Below, in pieces: positions 28,127 through 35,170 of a DNA stretch of 64,000 bases. The notes beneath the pieces were generated by a model. It ran no database searches. It had not been told where the DNA came from and saw only the letters and a program-made list of their open reading frames with translations. Numbering within the stretch: the first letter of the stretch is position 1; each line of letters starts with the position of its first letter. Source of the DNA: Mycolicibacterium sp. CR10 (GTDB lineage Bacteria > Actinomycetota > Actinomycetes > Mycobacteriales > Mycobacteriaceae); assembly GCF_005222675.1 (NCBI RefSeq), contig NZ_STGE01000017.1:1-64000 (forward strand), written 5' to 3'. Position numbers and translations under genes: made by a program.

Positions 28127-28924
28127 ATGGCCGCCCCCATCGGACAGGTGACGCGGGGCACCACGGGCCACAACCGATTACGGCGCAGCGATCGCTGGCT
28201 CGTGCACTCACCCCGGGTGCGCAATGCCCTTCAGGCCGCCGCCGATCCGCTGGTCGTCGACCTGGGCTACGGCGCGCTGCCGGTGACCACGCTGGAGCTT
28301 GCGATGAGACTGCGGTGGGTCCGCATCGACGTCCGCGTCGTCGGTCTCGAGATCGAGCCGGATCGGGTGCGAATGGGCCAGGCCGCCGTGGCGAAGGGAT
28401 TGGCGCCGGGCGTCGACTTCGCGCTCGGGGGTTTCGAACTGGCGGGCCACCGGCCGGTTCTGGTTCGCGCATTCAACGTGCTGCGCCAGTACCCGGAGGA
28501 GGCGGTGTCCGACGCGTGGGCGGCGATGCGGCGGGGGTTGGCACCGGGCGGACTGATCGTCGACGGCACGTGCGACGAGCTGGGCCGCCGATGCTGCTGG
28601 GTGCTGTTGGACGCGACGTCGGCCGTGAGCCTAACCATGGCCTGCGACCCGTTCGCCATCGAGCGGCCGTCCGATCTGGCCGAGCGACTGCCGAAGGTGT
28701 TGATCCACCACAACGTGCCGGGCCAGCCGATTCACACGCTGCTGCGGGCCGCCGACCGGGCATGGGCAAGCGTCGCCGGACACGGGGTTTTCGGACCTCG
28801 GGTGCGGTGGCGGGCCATGGTGGAACTGCTTGTCGCCGAAGGGTTCCCGGTGACGGCGCCACGGCGCAGCCTCCGAGACGGAGTGCTCACGGTGCCGTGG
28901 TCCGCCGTCGCGCCCGCCGCCTGA
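28127..28924 (+). CDS. Class I SAM-dependent methyltransferase-like protein
   Basis: 265-residue protein. The SAM-binding glycine-rich motif reads VVDLGYGALPVTTLELA (residues about 43-59), with an acidic residue at the next strand end (VVGLEIEPDR). Substrate unknown. It follows the DUF2505 gene closely and may form an operon with it. Its last 38 bases overlap the 3' end of the convergent DUF2330 gene, unusual but consistent with both reading frames being intact to their stops. Confidence 0.78.
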   Translation: MAAPIGQVTRGTTGHNRLRRSDRWLVHSPRVRNALQAAADPLVVDLGYGALPVTTLELAMRLRWVRIDVRVVGLEIEPDRVRMGQAAVAKGLAPGVDFALGGFELAGHRPVLVRAFNVLRQYPEEAVSDAWAAMRRGLAPGGLIVDGTCDELGRRCCWVLLDATSAVSLTMACDPFAIERPSDLAERLPKVLIHHNVPGQPIHTLLRAADRAWASVAGHGVFGPRVRWRAMVELLVAEGFPVTAPRRSLRDGVLTVPWSAVAPAA

Positions 28925-29948
28925 GCAGGATGACCATCGTCACGACGGACGCGGCGAGCGCCACGGCGGCGCCGCCCAGGATCGGCAGCGTCACGTTCAC
29001 ATCCTCGTACCGGTAGACCACGCGCTGGAACGATTCGTCGGTCGGCGCCTGTACGAACCGGAAGTCCGAGGTGATGGCCGCGGGGTCGACGATGGTGGTC
29101 GTCGTCTTCGTCAGGTAGGTCCCCGAGCCGGACACCTGCGCCAGGGTCGCGTCGTCGGCGGCGATGGAGCCCGCGTAGTCGACGTCGACGATCTGGGTCA
29201 CCGCATCGGGGTCGACGCGCTGCGTGCGGTGCTCACCGAGGGTGTAGATCACCACCGTCTGCGGGGTTTTCGCCTGGGCAGACATCCGCATCGGGTAGAT
29301 CAGTTCGCCGGAGGGCACCGCCTGGGGAAAAGAGAGAGTCACCGGATCGAGCGGACCGTCGAGTGGTTCGGAGGACGTCAGCCGCATCGCCACCACCGAC
29401 CAGCCCTGGCTCAGGTACGGCTCCAGCCCCGCCGAGATCTCCGGACGTAGCTGATAGCCGTTGTCCTGCAACCACTTCTGCACTCCATCCAGGTCACCGC
29501 CGGACAACGTCGTCGCCTCCAGTGGACCCAGCTGCACCTGGCGCACCACCGTCGGGCCGCCCGCCGCGCCTCCCGGGGCACCCGCCGTCGCCCCGTCGGA
29601 CCCTGATGCGCCACCCACGCCGAACCTCCAGCGCCGCACCGTCTCCACCCTCGGGGCGGTCAGTCCGGCAAGCGCGTCGAACACCTCCGGCGAGGCGGCG
29701 GTGACGGTCGCCGGAGCCGGCGTCGGCACCACCAGAGCGGCGTTGTCCGCCGTCGTGCTCAGGTTCAGCTGCATCACCACCGTCTCGGTGCCGCCGTCGG
29801 CGGTGACCAGCGCCACCTCGTCGGCTACCCGAAGCGAGGGATCCGAACTCAGGACCCCGCCGCAGGCACAGGCCGTCCCCACGGCAGGCGACACCAGCGC
29901 CGTCCCGGCCAACAGTGCGACGACACCGACCAGCGACCACCACCGCAT
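28887..29948 (-). CDS. Secreted/anchored DUF2330 protein
   Basis: 353-residue protein with an N-terminal signal peptide (VALLAGTALVSPAVGTA) followed at once by CACGG, the hallmark of DUF2330 proteins. A large extracytoplasmic domain follows. A C-terminal hydrophobic helix (about residues 320-345) and an Arg-rich end (LLRRRARRRTTAP) anchor it. Function unknown. It lies nine bases downstream of the SSS transporter gene, so it may be co-transcribed with the guanidine-controlled transporter, although nothing else ties it to guanidine. Confidence 0.75.
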   Translation of the reverse strand: MRWWSLVGVVALLAGTALVSPAVGTACACGGVLSSDPSLRVADEVALVTADGGTETVVMQLNLSTTADNAALVVPTPAPATVTAASPEVFDALAGLTAPRVETVRRWRFGVGGASGSDGATAGAPGGAAGGPTVVRQVQLGPLEATTLSGGDLDGVQKWLQDNGYQLRPEISAGLEPYLSQGWSVVAMRLTSSEPLDGPLDPVTLSFPQAVPSGELIYPMRMSAQAKTPQTVVIYTLGEHRTQRVDPDAVTQIVDVDYAGSIAADDATLAQVSGSGTYLTKTTTTIVDPAAITSDFRFVQAPTDESFQRVVYRYEDVNVTLPILGGAAVALAASVVTMVILLRRRARRRTTAP

Positions 29949-29957
29949 CGGGCCAGG

Positions 29958-31499
29958 CTACGTCGCCTTCGCCGCCACCTCCGCGGGAACGAGCTCAGGT
30001 TCGTGCTCGAACCTGTCTGCATCGTCGAGTGCGTCGTCGAGGTCCTGCGCCACCTGGATGTCGAGTCCGCGCAGGTGCGCCGGTGGCGTCGCCAACGCCA
30101 CCGCCACATAGGTGATGAGTCCCGCGGCGAACGCGATGAACGTCGGCCAGCCGTCGAACGAGGCCCCCACAAGGTCGTTCGGGATGTACAGGATGGTGTT
30201 CTCGACCCCGAACATCGTCGGGGTCAGGACGAACAGCCCGATCCGGACGACGAACCCCACCGCGATCGAAGCCACCGCGGCCGTGGTCGTGCCCCGGCGC
30301 CACACCAGTCCAAGAATGAACGGGACCACCAGGCAGGCCAGCATCAGATCGAAGGCGAGGGTGAGCAGGATCCCGGTCTGCTTGACGTAGATGGCGAACG
30401 CGATCGCGAACAGCGTCATCGGCACCATCGCGATGCGGGTGGCCCGCAGCAGCGGGTCGGGCTGGCCCTGGAGGTGGACGCGACGCACGCCGCCGAGGTT
30501 TCGGACACACACGTTGGAGATGGCCAGGATGGCGCCGTTCGCGGTGCTCATCGAGGCACCGACCAGACCGCACAGCACCAGCACCGTGAGCCCGATCGGC
30601 GCGTACTGGTCGAGCAGCACGAACAGCACCGGACCGTCGAGCTCAGCGGGCATGAAGGAGTGTGCCGCCAGGACCACCAGACCGAACGGCACACAGATCA
30701 GCACCGTGCCGGTGGCCGCGGTGAAGCAGGCCTTGCGGGCCGACTCCGGGTTCTTCGCGGCGAACACCCGCTGCATGAAGTCGATCGCCACGATGTCGCC
30801 GATGCCGAGCGCGATCAGGGTCGCCCAGTTGATGACCGCACCCTGGGCCGGATCCGACAGCTGCCCGAGGTCGAACGGGCCGGTGCCCTCGGCGATGGAG
30901 ATGCCGTGGGTGCTCGACATCCAGATGAACAGCCCGATCGCGCCGACCAGGATCAACGCCATCTGGATGATCGCGGTGTATGCGTCGGCGATCAGACCGC
31001 CGGTTCCGGTGTAGGCCACCGCGATCGCCGCGATCAGGATGACACCCAGCCAGTACGGCATCCCGAGAAAGTAGTTAAACAGCAGTCCGCCGGCCACCAG
31101 GTTGCCGGCGACCAGCATGCAGAACGCGACGGCCAGCAGCACCGACGCCCCGACTTCCACCTGCCTGCCGAACCGCAGCCGGTAGTAATCGGGGAAGGAC
31201 GTCAGTCCCATCCGGTTCATCGGCTTGGCGAAGAAGATGCCGGTGATCGTCAGGCACAGCGCCAAACCGAGCGGCAGGCAGGCGCCGGCCCAGAACCCGA
31301 ACTCGAACGCCAGGTCGGTGTTGCCGAGTGTGGCGTTGGTGTCGACCGAGGCGCCCATGAGCGCGCCGCCGACCAACCAGAACGGCAACATGCGGCCGCC
31401 GACGAGGAAGTTGGAACTGTCGCCTTCGATCTTTTTCGAGACATAGAAGCCGACGAGCACGACAACAGCGATGCTGATGCCTACGCCGAGAAGAATCAT
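29958..31499 (-). CDS. Sodium/solute symporter (SSS family), guanidine-riboswitch-controlled
   Basis: 513-residue membrane transporter with about 13 predicted helices. SSS-family features are the early FLVGGRMLPFWLVGGALMGA segment, GASVDTNATLGN in the first unwound helix, and GTGGLIADAYTAIIQMALI. The C-terminal tail is hydrophilic and acidic. The leader carries a guanidine-I riboswitch (31550-31652), and AGGAGG at 31507-31512 is a strong Shine-Dalgarno sequence seven bases from the ATG. The riboswitch and the divergent guanidine-III-controlled ureohydrolase gene make a guanidinium importer the best guess, though SSS proteins also carry proline, urea and sugars. Not present in the matching M. 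tuberculosis region. Confidence 0.85.
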   Translation of the reverse strand: MILLGVGISIAVVVLVGFYVSKKIEGDSSNFLVGGRMLPFWLVGGALMGASVDTNATLGNTDLAFEFGFWAGACLPLGLALCLTITGIFFAKPMNRMGLTSFPDYYRLRFGRQVEVGASVLLAVAFCMLVAGNLVAGGLLFNYFLGMPYWLGVILIAAIAVAYTGTGGLIADAYTAIIQMALILVGAIGLFIWMSSTHGISIAEGTGPFDLGQLSDPAQGAVINWATLIALGIGDIVAIDFMQRVFAAKNPESARKACFTAATGTVLICVPFGLVVLAAHSFMPAELDGPVLFVLLDQYAPIGLTVLVLCGLVGASMSTANGAILAISNVCVRNLGGVRRVHLQGQPDPLLRATRIAMVPMTLFAIAFAIYVKQTGILLTLAFDLMLACLVVPFILGLVWRRGTTTAAVASIAVGFVVRIGLFVLTPTMFGVENTILYIPNDLVGASFDGWPTFIAFAAGLITYVAVALATPPAHLRGLDIQVAQDLDDALDDADRFEHEPELVPAEVAAKAT

Positions 31500-31549
31500 C
31501 GAGGAGCCTCCTGATTGAGCACCGGAGGCGGAGCCCCCGATAGAGCACT

Positions 31550-31652
31550 GGAGCCTCCCGGGCTTTTATCCCGCCGTGGAACGGCCCGGCCACGGCGCCG
31601 GAGTCGCCTGCATCTCTCGGACCAGACCCGCGAAACCGGCGGAACCCTAGAC
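31550..31652 (-). promoter_or_regulatory. Guanidine-I riboswitch (ykkC) in the leader of the SSS transporter
   Basis: Read on the minus strand, the aptamer shows all the conserved blocks of the ykkC motif in order and spacing. CTAGGGTTCCG (31650 to 31640) is followed by a GC hairpin, CTGGTCCGAGAGA (31625 to 31613), a second variable hairpin, then CACGGCGGGATAAAAGCC and CGGGAG (ending near 31555). The start codon at 31499 is about 55 bases downstream. Guanidine-I aptamers bind free guanidinium and switch on export or degradation genes. Downstream, three copies of GGCTCC surround the ribosome-binding site and could form the expression platform. Confidence 0.93.
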
Positions 31653-31741
31653 GCGCCCCACACGCTGGTGTGAGTCCGAATCAGGAAAAGCCCACTGCAT
31701 TACGTCACGTCGCACGAGGTGTTAACGATGCGTTTCCTTTT

Positions 31742-31827
31742 GCGACCCGGGAATCGGATACGGCGGGCAGGAGCGCAGCGACCCGGGAATCGGATACGGC
31801 GGGCAGGAGCGCAGCGACCCGGGAATC
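31742..31827. repeat. 36-bp tandem repeat between the two guanidine riboswitches
   Basis: Two exact 36-base units (31742-31777 and 31778-31813) and a 14-base partial third copy (31814-31827). Each unit begins GCGACCCGGGAATCGGATAC. There are no spacers, so it is a minisatellite and not CRISPR. It can be read as a 12-residue peptide repeat in one frame, but that frame has no ribosome-binding site and no recognisable protein. The whole gene-free stretch 31500-31961 therefore consists of the class I riboswitch, this repeat and the class III riboswitch. Confidence 0.9.
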
Positions 31828-31893
31828 TGCCAGCGCTGGACAGGTATTCGCGGGTGTGCCAACAATGACTCAGGGGCCGTGCCTACCGGTTCC

Positions 31894-31947
31894 CCGGACG
31901 AGGTGCCCAAGCGCCGGGCGGACTCCGGTCAGCCGACAAGACGGCGC
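31894..31947 (+). promoter_or_regulatory. Guanidine-III riboswitch (ykkC-III) upstream of the ureohydrolase
   Basis: The conserved blocks of the ykkC-III pseudoknot are present: CCGGACGAGGTGC (31894-31906), a variable insert, CCGGTCAG, and GACAAGACGGCGC ending at 31947. Compared with the compact class III aptamers I remember, only the insert in the hairpin is longer. AGGAG (31951-31955) follows four bases later and the ATG is at 31962, so folding can directly control access to the ribosome-binding site. Class III guanidine riboswitches are known mainly from Actinobacteria. Confidence 0.9.
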
Positions 31948-31961
31948 GTGAGGAGACTCGA

Positions 31962-33110
31962 ATGTCCGACGCACCCGATCCGTCACTGCCCAACGCCGAG
32001 GGCGCCTGGGCCCAGCAGGCCGAGGCGAATCTCGGCGACCGCCGCCTGCGCGAAGAGATCGACCGCGGCCTCACTTTCGGACTCGAGGCGGCCCCCACCA
32101 TCAACGACCGGACGATCTCGACGTTCGTGCGCGGCGAGAAGCCGCACTTCGCCGGCGAACGCGGCACGTTCCTGAAATGCCCGTTCATCGAGGACGTGAA
32201 CCAGGTCGACGACGCCGAGGTGGCCGTCTTCGGGGTGCCGTTGGACGCGGGCGCCACCTACCGGCCCGGCACCCGGTTCGGTCCCCAGGGCATCCGGCGT
32301 TCGACGAATCTGTTCGGCACCTATAACTACGAATCCGGTGTCGATCTGCGCGAGCAACTCAACATCGTCGACATCGGCGATGTCTTCACCATCCCGGGCA
32401 ACCTGGAGAAGTCGTTCGACCAGATCAGCCAGGCGATGGCGCACGTCGCGGCCAAGGGCGTGATGCCGATCGTTCTCGGTGGGGACCACTCCATCGGATT
32501 TCCGACCATCCGCGGCCTGGCGCCGTACATGGACGGCAACATCGGCATCATCCACTTCGACCGTCACGTCGACACCCAGGAGACCGACCTCGACGAGCGG
32601 ATGCACACCACCCCGTGGTTCCACGCCACCAACATCAAGAACGCCCCGGCAACCAACCTGGTGCAGATCGGCATCGGCGGCTGGCAGAGCCCGCGGGAGG
32701 GCGTCAAGGTCGGCCGCGACCGCAAGTCGACGGTGATCACCGTCGGCGACGTGGAGCGGGTCGGCATCGAGAAGATTGCGGAGATGGCGCTCGAGATCGC
32801 CTGGAAGGGCGCGAAGGCGGTGTACCTGTCCTTCGACATCGACGTCATCGACGCCGGGTTCGTTCCGGGGACCGGCTGGCCGGAACCGGGTGGCCTGCTG
32901 CCGCGCGAGGCGCTCAACCTGGTGAAGATGGTCTCCGAGCCCGGGCTGGCCGGCATCGAGGTCGTCGAGTGCTCGCCGCCCTACGACTGGGCCGAGCAGA
33001 CCGCGCTGATGAGTTCCCGGGTGATCCTCGACAGCCTGGCCGCGCAGGTCCGGTCCGGCAAGCTCGGCAACAAGTCCGCCGCTCTGGACCGGCCCGCCTG
33101 GGGTCCGTAG
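31962..33110 (+). CDS. Ureohydrolase (agmatinase/SpeB family), predicted guanidine hydrolase
   Basis: 382-residue binuclear-metal ureohydrolase. Metal-ligand motifs are GGDHS (residues 173-177), FDRHVD (199-204, Arg instead of the usual Ala in DAHxD) and SFDIDVID (290-297). PGTGWPEPGG (302-311) has Trp306 where agmatinases usually have Thr. About 70 residues precede the fold core, longer than in SpeB. An extended N-terminus and a Trp at this site agree with what I recall of the nickel-dependent guanidine hydrolase GdmH. With a guanidine-III riboswitch directly upstream, hydrolysis of guanidine to urea and ammonium is the best prediction; agmatine or guanidinobutyrate are alternatives. No HypA/HypB-like nickel chaperone genes are in the window. 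Confidence 0.85.
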   Translation: MSDAPDPSLPNAEGAWAQQAEANLGDRRLREEIDRGLTFGLEAAPTINDRTISTFVRGEKPHFAGERGTFLKCPFIEDVNQVDDAEVAVFGVPLDAGATYRPGTRFGPQGIRRSTNLFGTYNYESGVDLREQLNIVDIGDVFTIPGNLEKSFDQISQAMAHVAAKGVMPIVLGGDHSIGFPTIRGLAPYMDGNIGIIHFDRHVDTQETDLDERMHTTPWFHATNIKNAPATNLVQIGIGGWQSPREGVKVGRDRKSTVITVGDVERVGIEKIAEMALEIAWKGAKAVYLSFDIDVIDAGFVPGTGWPEPGGLLPREALNLVKMVSEPGLAGIEVVECSPPYDWAEQTALMSSRVILDSLAAQVRSGKLGNKSAALDRPAWGP

Positions 33111-33122
33111 CCCCCTGCTGTC

Positions 33123-33157
33123 CGACACCCCCGGGATCCCTCGTCCCGGGGGTGTCG
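33123..33157 (+). terminator. Strong hairpin terminator after the ureohydrolase gene
   Basis: A perfect 14-base stem, CGACACCCCCGGGA and TCCCGGGGGTGTCG, closes a 7-base loop 13 bases after the ureohydrolase stop. There is no U-run, as is common for mycobacterial intrinsic terminators. It should isolate the ureohydrolase transcript from the downstream genes. Confidence 0.8.
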
Positions 33158-33266
33158 TCGTTAGCGGGGTCCGGCAGTTGCTGACTGAGTGGACGTGGCA
33201 CCGTTTTCGTGAAAGTGTGCCGAAAGCAGAAATCGGCTCCCTTCTGCTTGGTAACAAGCTATGGGC

Positions 33267-33292
33267 ATATTGAGCAACTGTTTGCTGAATAT
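33267..33292 (+). promoter_or_regulatory. Candidate operator dyad upstream of the 43-residue membrane protein
   Basis: ATATTGAGCAA and TTGCTGAATAT form an 11-base inverted repeat with one mismatch and a four-base spacer, about 30 bases before the ATG at 33322. AT content is much higher than around it. The size and symmetry fit a dimeric repressor site; the regulator is unknown. Confidence 0.35.
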
Positions 33293-33321
33293 CACGCTCG
33301 TGTCGCGTCTCGGAGGTGGAC

Positions 33322-33453
33322 ATGACTGTCGCGATCGTCGTCGCGATCGTCATCGCCACCGCTGCCACGGTGCTGGCCATCGAAACCGACGAGAAGCCCT
33401 ACGACGACCCCGGCGACAACCACCGGCGCATCCCGCGCCCCAGAGATCCGTAA
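33322..33453 (+). CDS. Small single-helix membrane protein, 43 residues
   Basis: MTVAIVVAIVIATAATVLAI forms one transmembrane helix, followed by a hydrophilic, Asp/Pro/Arg-rich tail (ETDEKPYDDPGDNHRRIPRP). CGGAGGTGGAC gives a good ribosome-binding site just before the ATG. It lies ten bases upstream of the nitrilase gene and probably shares its transcript. Too short for most gene callers. Function unknown. Confidence 0.65.
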   Translation: MTVAIVVAIVIATAATVLAIETDEKPYDDPGDNHRRIPRPRDP

Positions 33454-33463
33454 CCTTGCACCC

Positions 33464-34273
33464 ATGCGTATCGCCCTGGCTCAGATCCGCAGCGGCACCG
33501 ACCCTGCCGCCAACCTCGGCCTCGTCGAGGACTACACGGCGCGGGCAGCCGAGGCCGGCGCCTCGCTGGTGCTGTTCCCTGAGGCCGCGATGTGCCGCTT
33601 CGGCGTACCGCTCGACACCGTCGCCGAACCGTTCGACGGGCCGTGGGCGACGGGCGTGCGCGCCGTCGCAGAGCGCTTCGGCGTCGTAGTGGTCGCGGGC
33701 ATGTTCGTCCCGGCCGACGACGGACGCGCCACCAACACCCTGATCGCGACGGGTCCCGGCGTGGACGCCCGCTACGACAAGATCCACCTCTACGACGCGT
33801 TCGGCTTCACCGAATCCGCGACGGTCGCCCCCGGCCACGAACCGGTCGTCATCACCGTCGACGGCGTGACCGTCGGGTTGACGCTGTGCTACGACATCCG
33901 GTTCCCCGAGCTCTACATCGAACTCGCCGAACGCGGCGCCGAACTGATCACCGCGCATGCCTCCTGGGGCACCGGGCCGGGCAAGCTGGACCAGTGGACG
34001 CTGCTGGCGCGCGCCCGTGCGATCGACACGACGACCGTGGTCGCTGCGGTCGGGCAGGCCTATCCCGGCGACGAGATCGCCGCACTCGGGCCCACCGGTG
34101 TAGGGGGCAGCCTGCTGGCCTCCGCACTGGGCGAGGTGCTGGATTCGGCGGGCGATGAGCCGCAGTTGCTGGTCTGCGACGTCGACCTCGATGCCGCACG
34201 CAAGGCCCGCGAGACCGTCGCGGTCATGAGCAACCGCTCAGGAGCCGTCCGCTCTTCGCGCGAGCACTCATGA
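33464..34273 (+). CDS. Carbon-nitrogen hydrolase (nitrilase superfamily, Rv0480c-like)
   Basis: 269-residue amidase of the nitrilase superfamily with the full catalytic triad: E40 (LFPEAAMCRFG), K106 (YDKIHLYDAFGF) and C142 (LCYDIRFPEL). The pattern is close to the Nit1/NitFhit and omega-amidase or deaminated-glutathione amidase branch. It corresponds to Rv0480c, so it belongs to the conserved mycobacterial backbone and not necessarily to the guanidine module. The C-terminal residues (AVRSSREHS) come from a small repeat shared with the 30-base duplication at 13365-13424, so the 3' end may have been altered by repeat insertion. Confidence 0.85.
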   Translation: MRIALAQIRSGTDPAANLGLVEDYTARAAEAGASLVLFPEAAMCRFGVPLDTVAEPFDGPWATGVRAVAERFGVVVVAGMFVPADDGRATNTLIATGPGVDARYDKIHLYDAFGFTESATVAPGHEPVVITVDGVTVGLTLCYDIRFPELYIELAERGAELITAHASWGTGPGKLDQWTLLARARAIDTTTVVAAVGQAYPGDEIAALGPTGVGGSLLASALGEVLDSAGDEPQLLVCDVDLDAARKARETVAVMSNRSGAVRSSREHS

Positions 34274-34309
34274 GCCGTCCGCTCAGGGCGGTAAGGCACA
34301 ATCGCTGAG

Positions 34310-35167
34310 GTGACCGATCCCTGGGCCCGTCCGCCGCAGCCGCCCGGCCCTCCGCAGCCGCACCCTGCCGGCGGTTACGCGCCTGGGCAGACCGTTCCCC
34401 CGGAGGAGGGTTCCTCGTTGCCGGTGAAGCTCAAGAAGCTCTTCAGCGACCCGCTGTCCATCGTCCTGGTCGTCGTGATCGTGCTGGCGTTGGTGTTCGC
34501 CGGCCTGCTCGGCGGTGAGCTGTACGCCCGCAACCGGGCCGACTCGGTGGTGGCGAAGGTAATCCAGTGCGTCGTGCAGGACGACGCGACCGCCTCGTTC
34601 GGGGCGCTGCCGCCGTTCCTGCTGCAGCATGCGTCGGGCCACTACACGAACATCCACATCGAGACCGCGGGCAACCAGGTGCGCGACGCCAAGGGGATGA
34701 AGCTCAATCTCGACATCAAAGACGTCCGCGTGGAGGACACCGCTACCTCGAGCGGCTCACTCGGCTCCCTGGTGGCCGACATCGACTGGACCACCGAGGG
34801 CATCAAGGAGACGATCCAGGGCGCGATCCCGCTGGTCGGCAGCTTCGTCACCGGGGTGACGACCAATGCCGGCGACGGAACGATCGAACTCGAAGGGGCA
34901 CTGGGGAGCATCATCGCGCGCCCGGAGGTCGTCGACGGCGGAATCTCGCTGCAGGTGCAGCAGGTGACCGGGCTGGGCTTCACGCTGCCGCGCGAGGCGG
35001 TACAGCCCGCGCTGGACGCGTTCACCTCGAAGCTGACGCAGGACTATCCGATGAACATCCGCGCGGATTCCGTTCAGGTCACCGATTCCGGTGTGGTGAG
35101 CCGATTCTCGACCACCAACCAATCGATGCCGAAGCAGACCGACGACCCGTGCTTCGCCGGGATCTGA
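34310..35167 (+). CDS. DUF2993 membrane-anchored protein (Rv0479c-like)
   Basis: 285-residue protein. A Pro-rich cytoplasmic N-terminus (about 45 residues) and one transmembrane helix (about residues 50-74, VLVVVIVLALVFAGLLGGEL) precede an extracytoplasmic DUF2993 domain. DUF2993 includes LmeA, a lipid-binding mannosyltransferase-maturation factor of the mycobacterial envelope, so a lipid-binding envelope role is plausible. GTG start at 34310. Convergent with deoC, with three bases between the stops. Confidence 0.8.
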   Translation: MTDPWARPPQPPGPPQPHPAGGYAPGQTVPPEEGSSLPVKLKKLFSDPLSIVLVVVIVLALVFAGLLGGELYARNRADSVVAKVIQCVVQDDATASFGALPPFLLQHASGHYTNIHIETAGNQVRDAKGMKLNLDIKDVRVEDTATSSGSLGSLVADIDWTTEGIKETIQGAIPLVGSFVTGVTTNAGDGTIELEGALGSIIARPEVVDGGISLQVQQVTGLGFTLPREAVQPALDAFTSKLTQDYPMNIRADSVQVTDSGVVSRFSTTNQSMPKQTDDPCFAGI

Positions 35168-35170
35168 GCG

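Noticed and set aside
30003-31514. 503-codon open frame on the plus strand opposite the SSS transporter
   Set aside because: Composition is Arg/His/Gln/Asp-rich with no hydrophobic core; it is the complement of a clear 13-helix transporter. High-GC shadow.
31742-31827. Possible CRISPR array
   Set aside because: The 36-base units are head-to-tail with no spacers and no cas genes are near.
31670-31951. 93-codon frame over the 36-bp repeats
   Set aside because: Encodes only a 12-residue repeat and translates the guanidine-III aptamer; no ribosome-binding site.
33464-34273. Nitrilase gene as part of the guanidine module
   Set aside because: It matches the conserved Rv0480c position, is separated from the ureohydrolase by a strong terminator, and has no guanidine riboswitch of its own.
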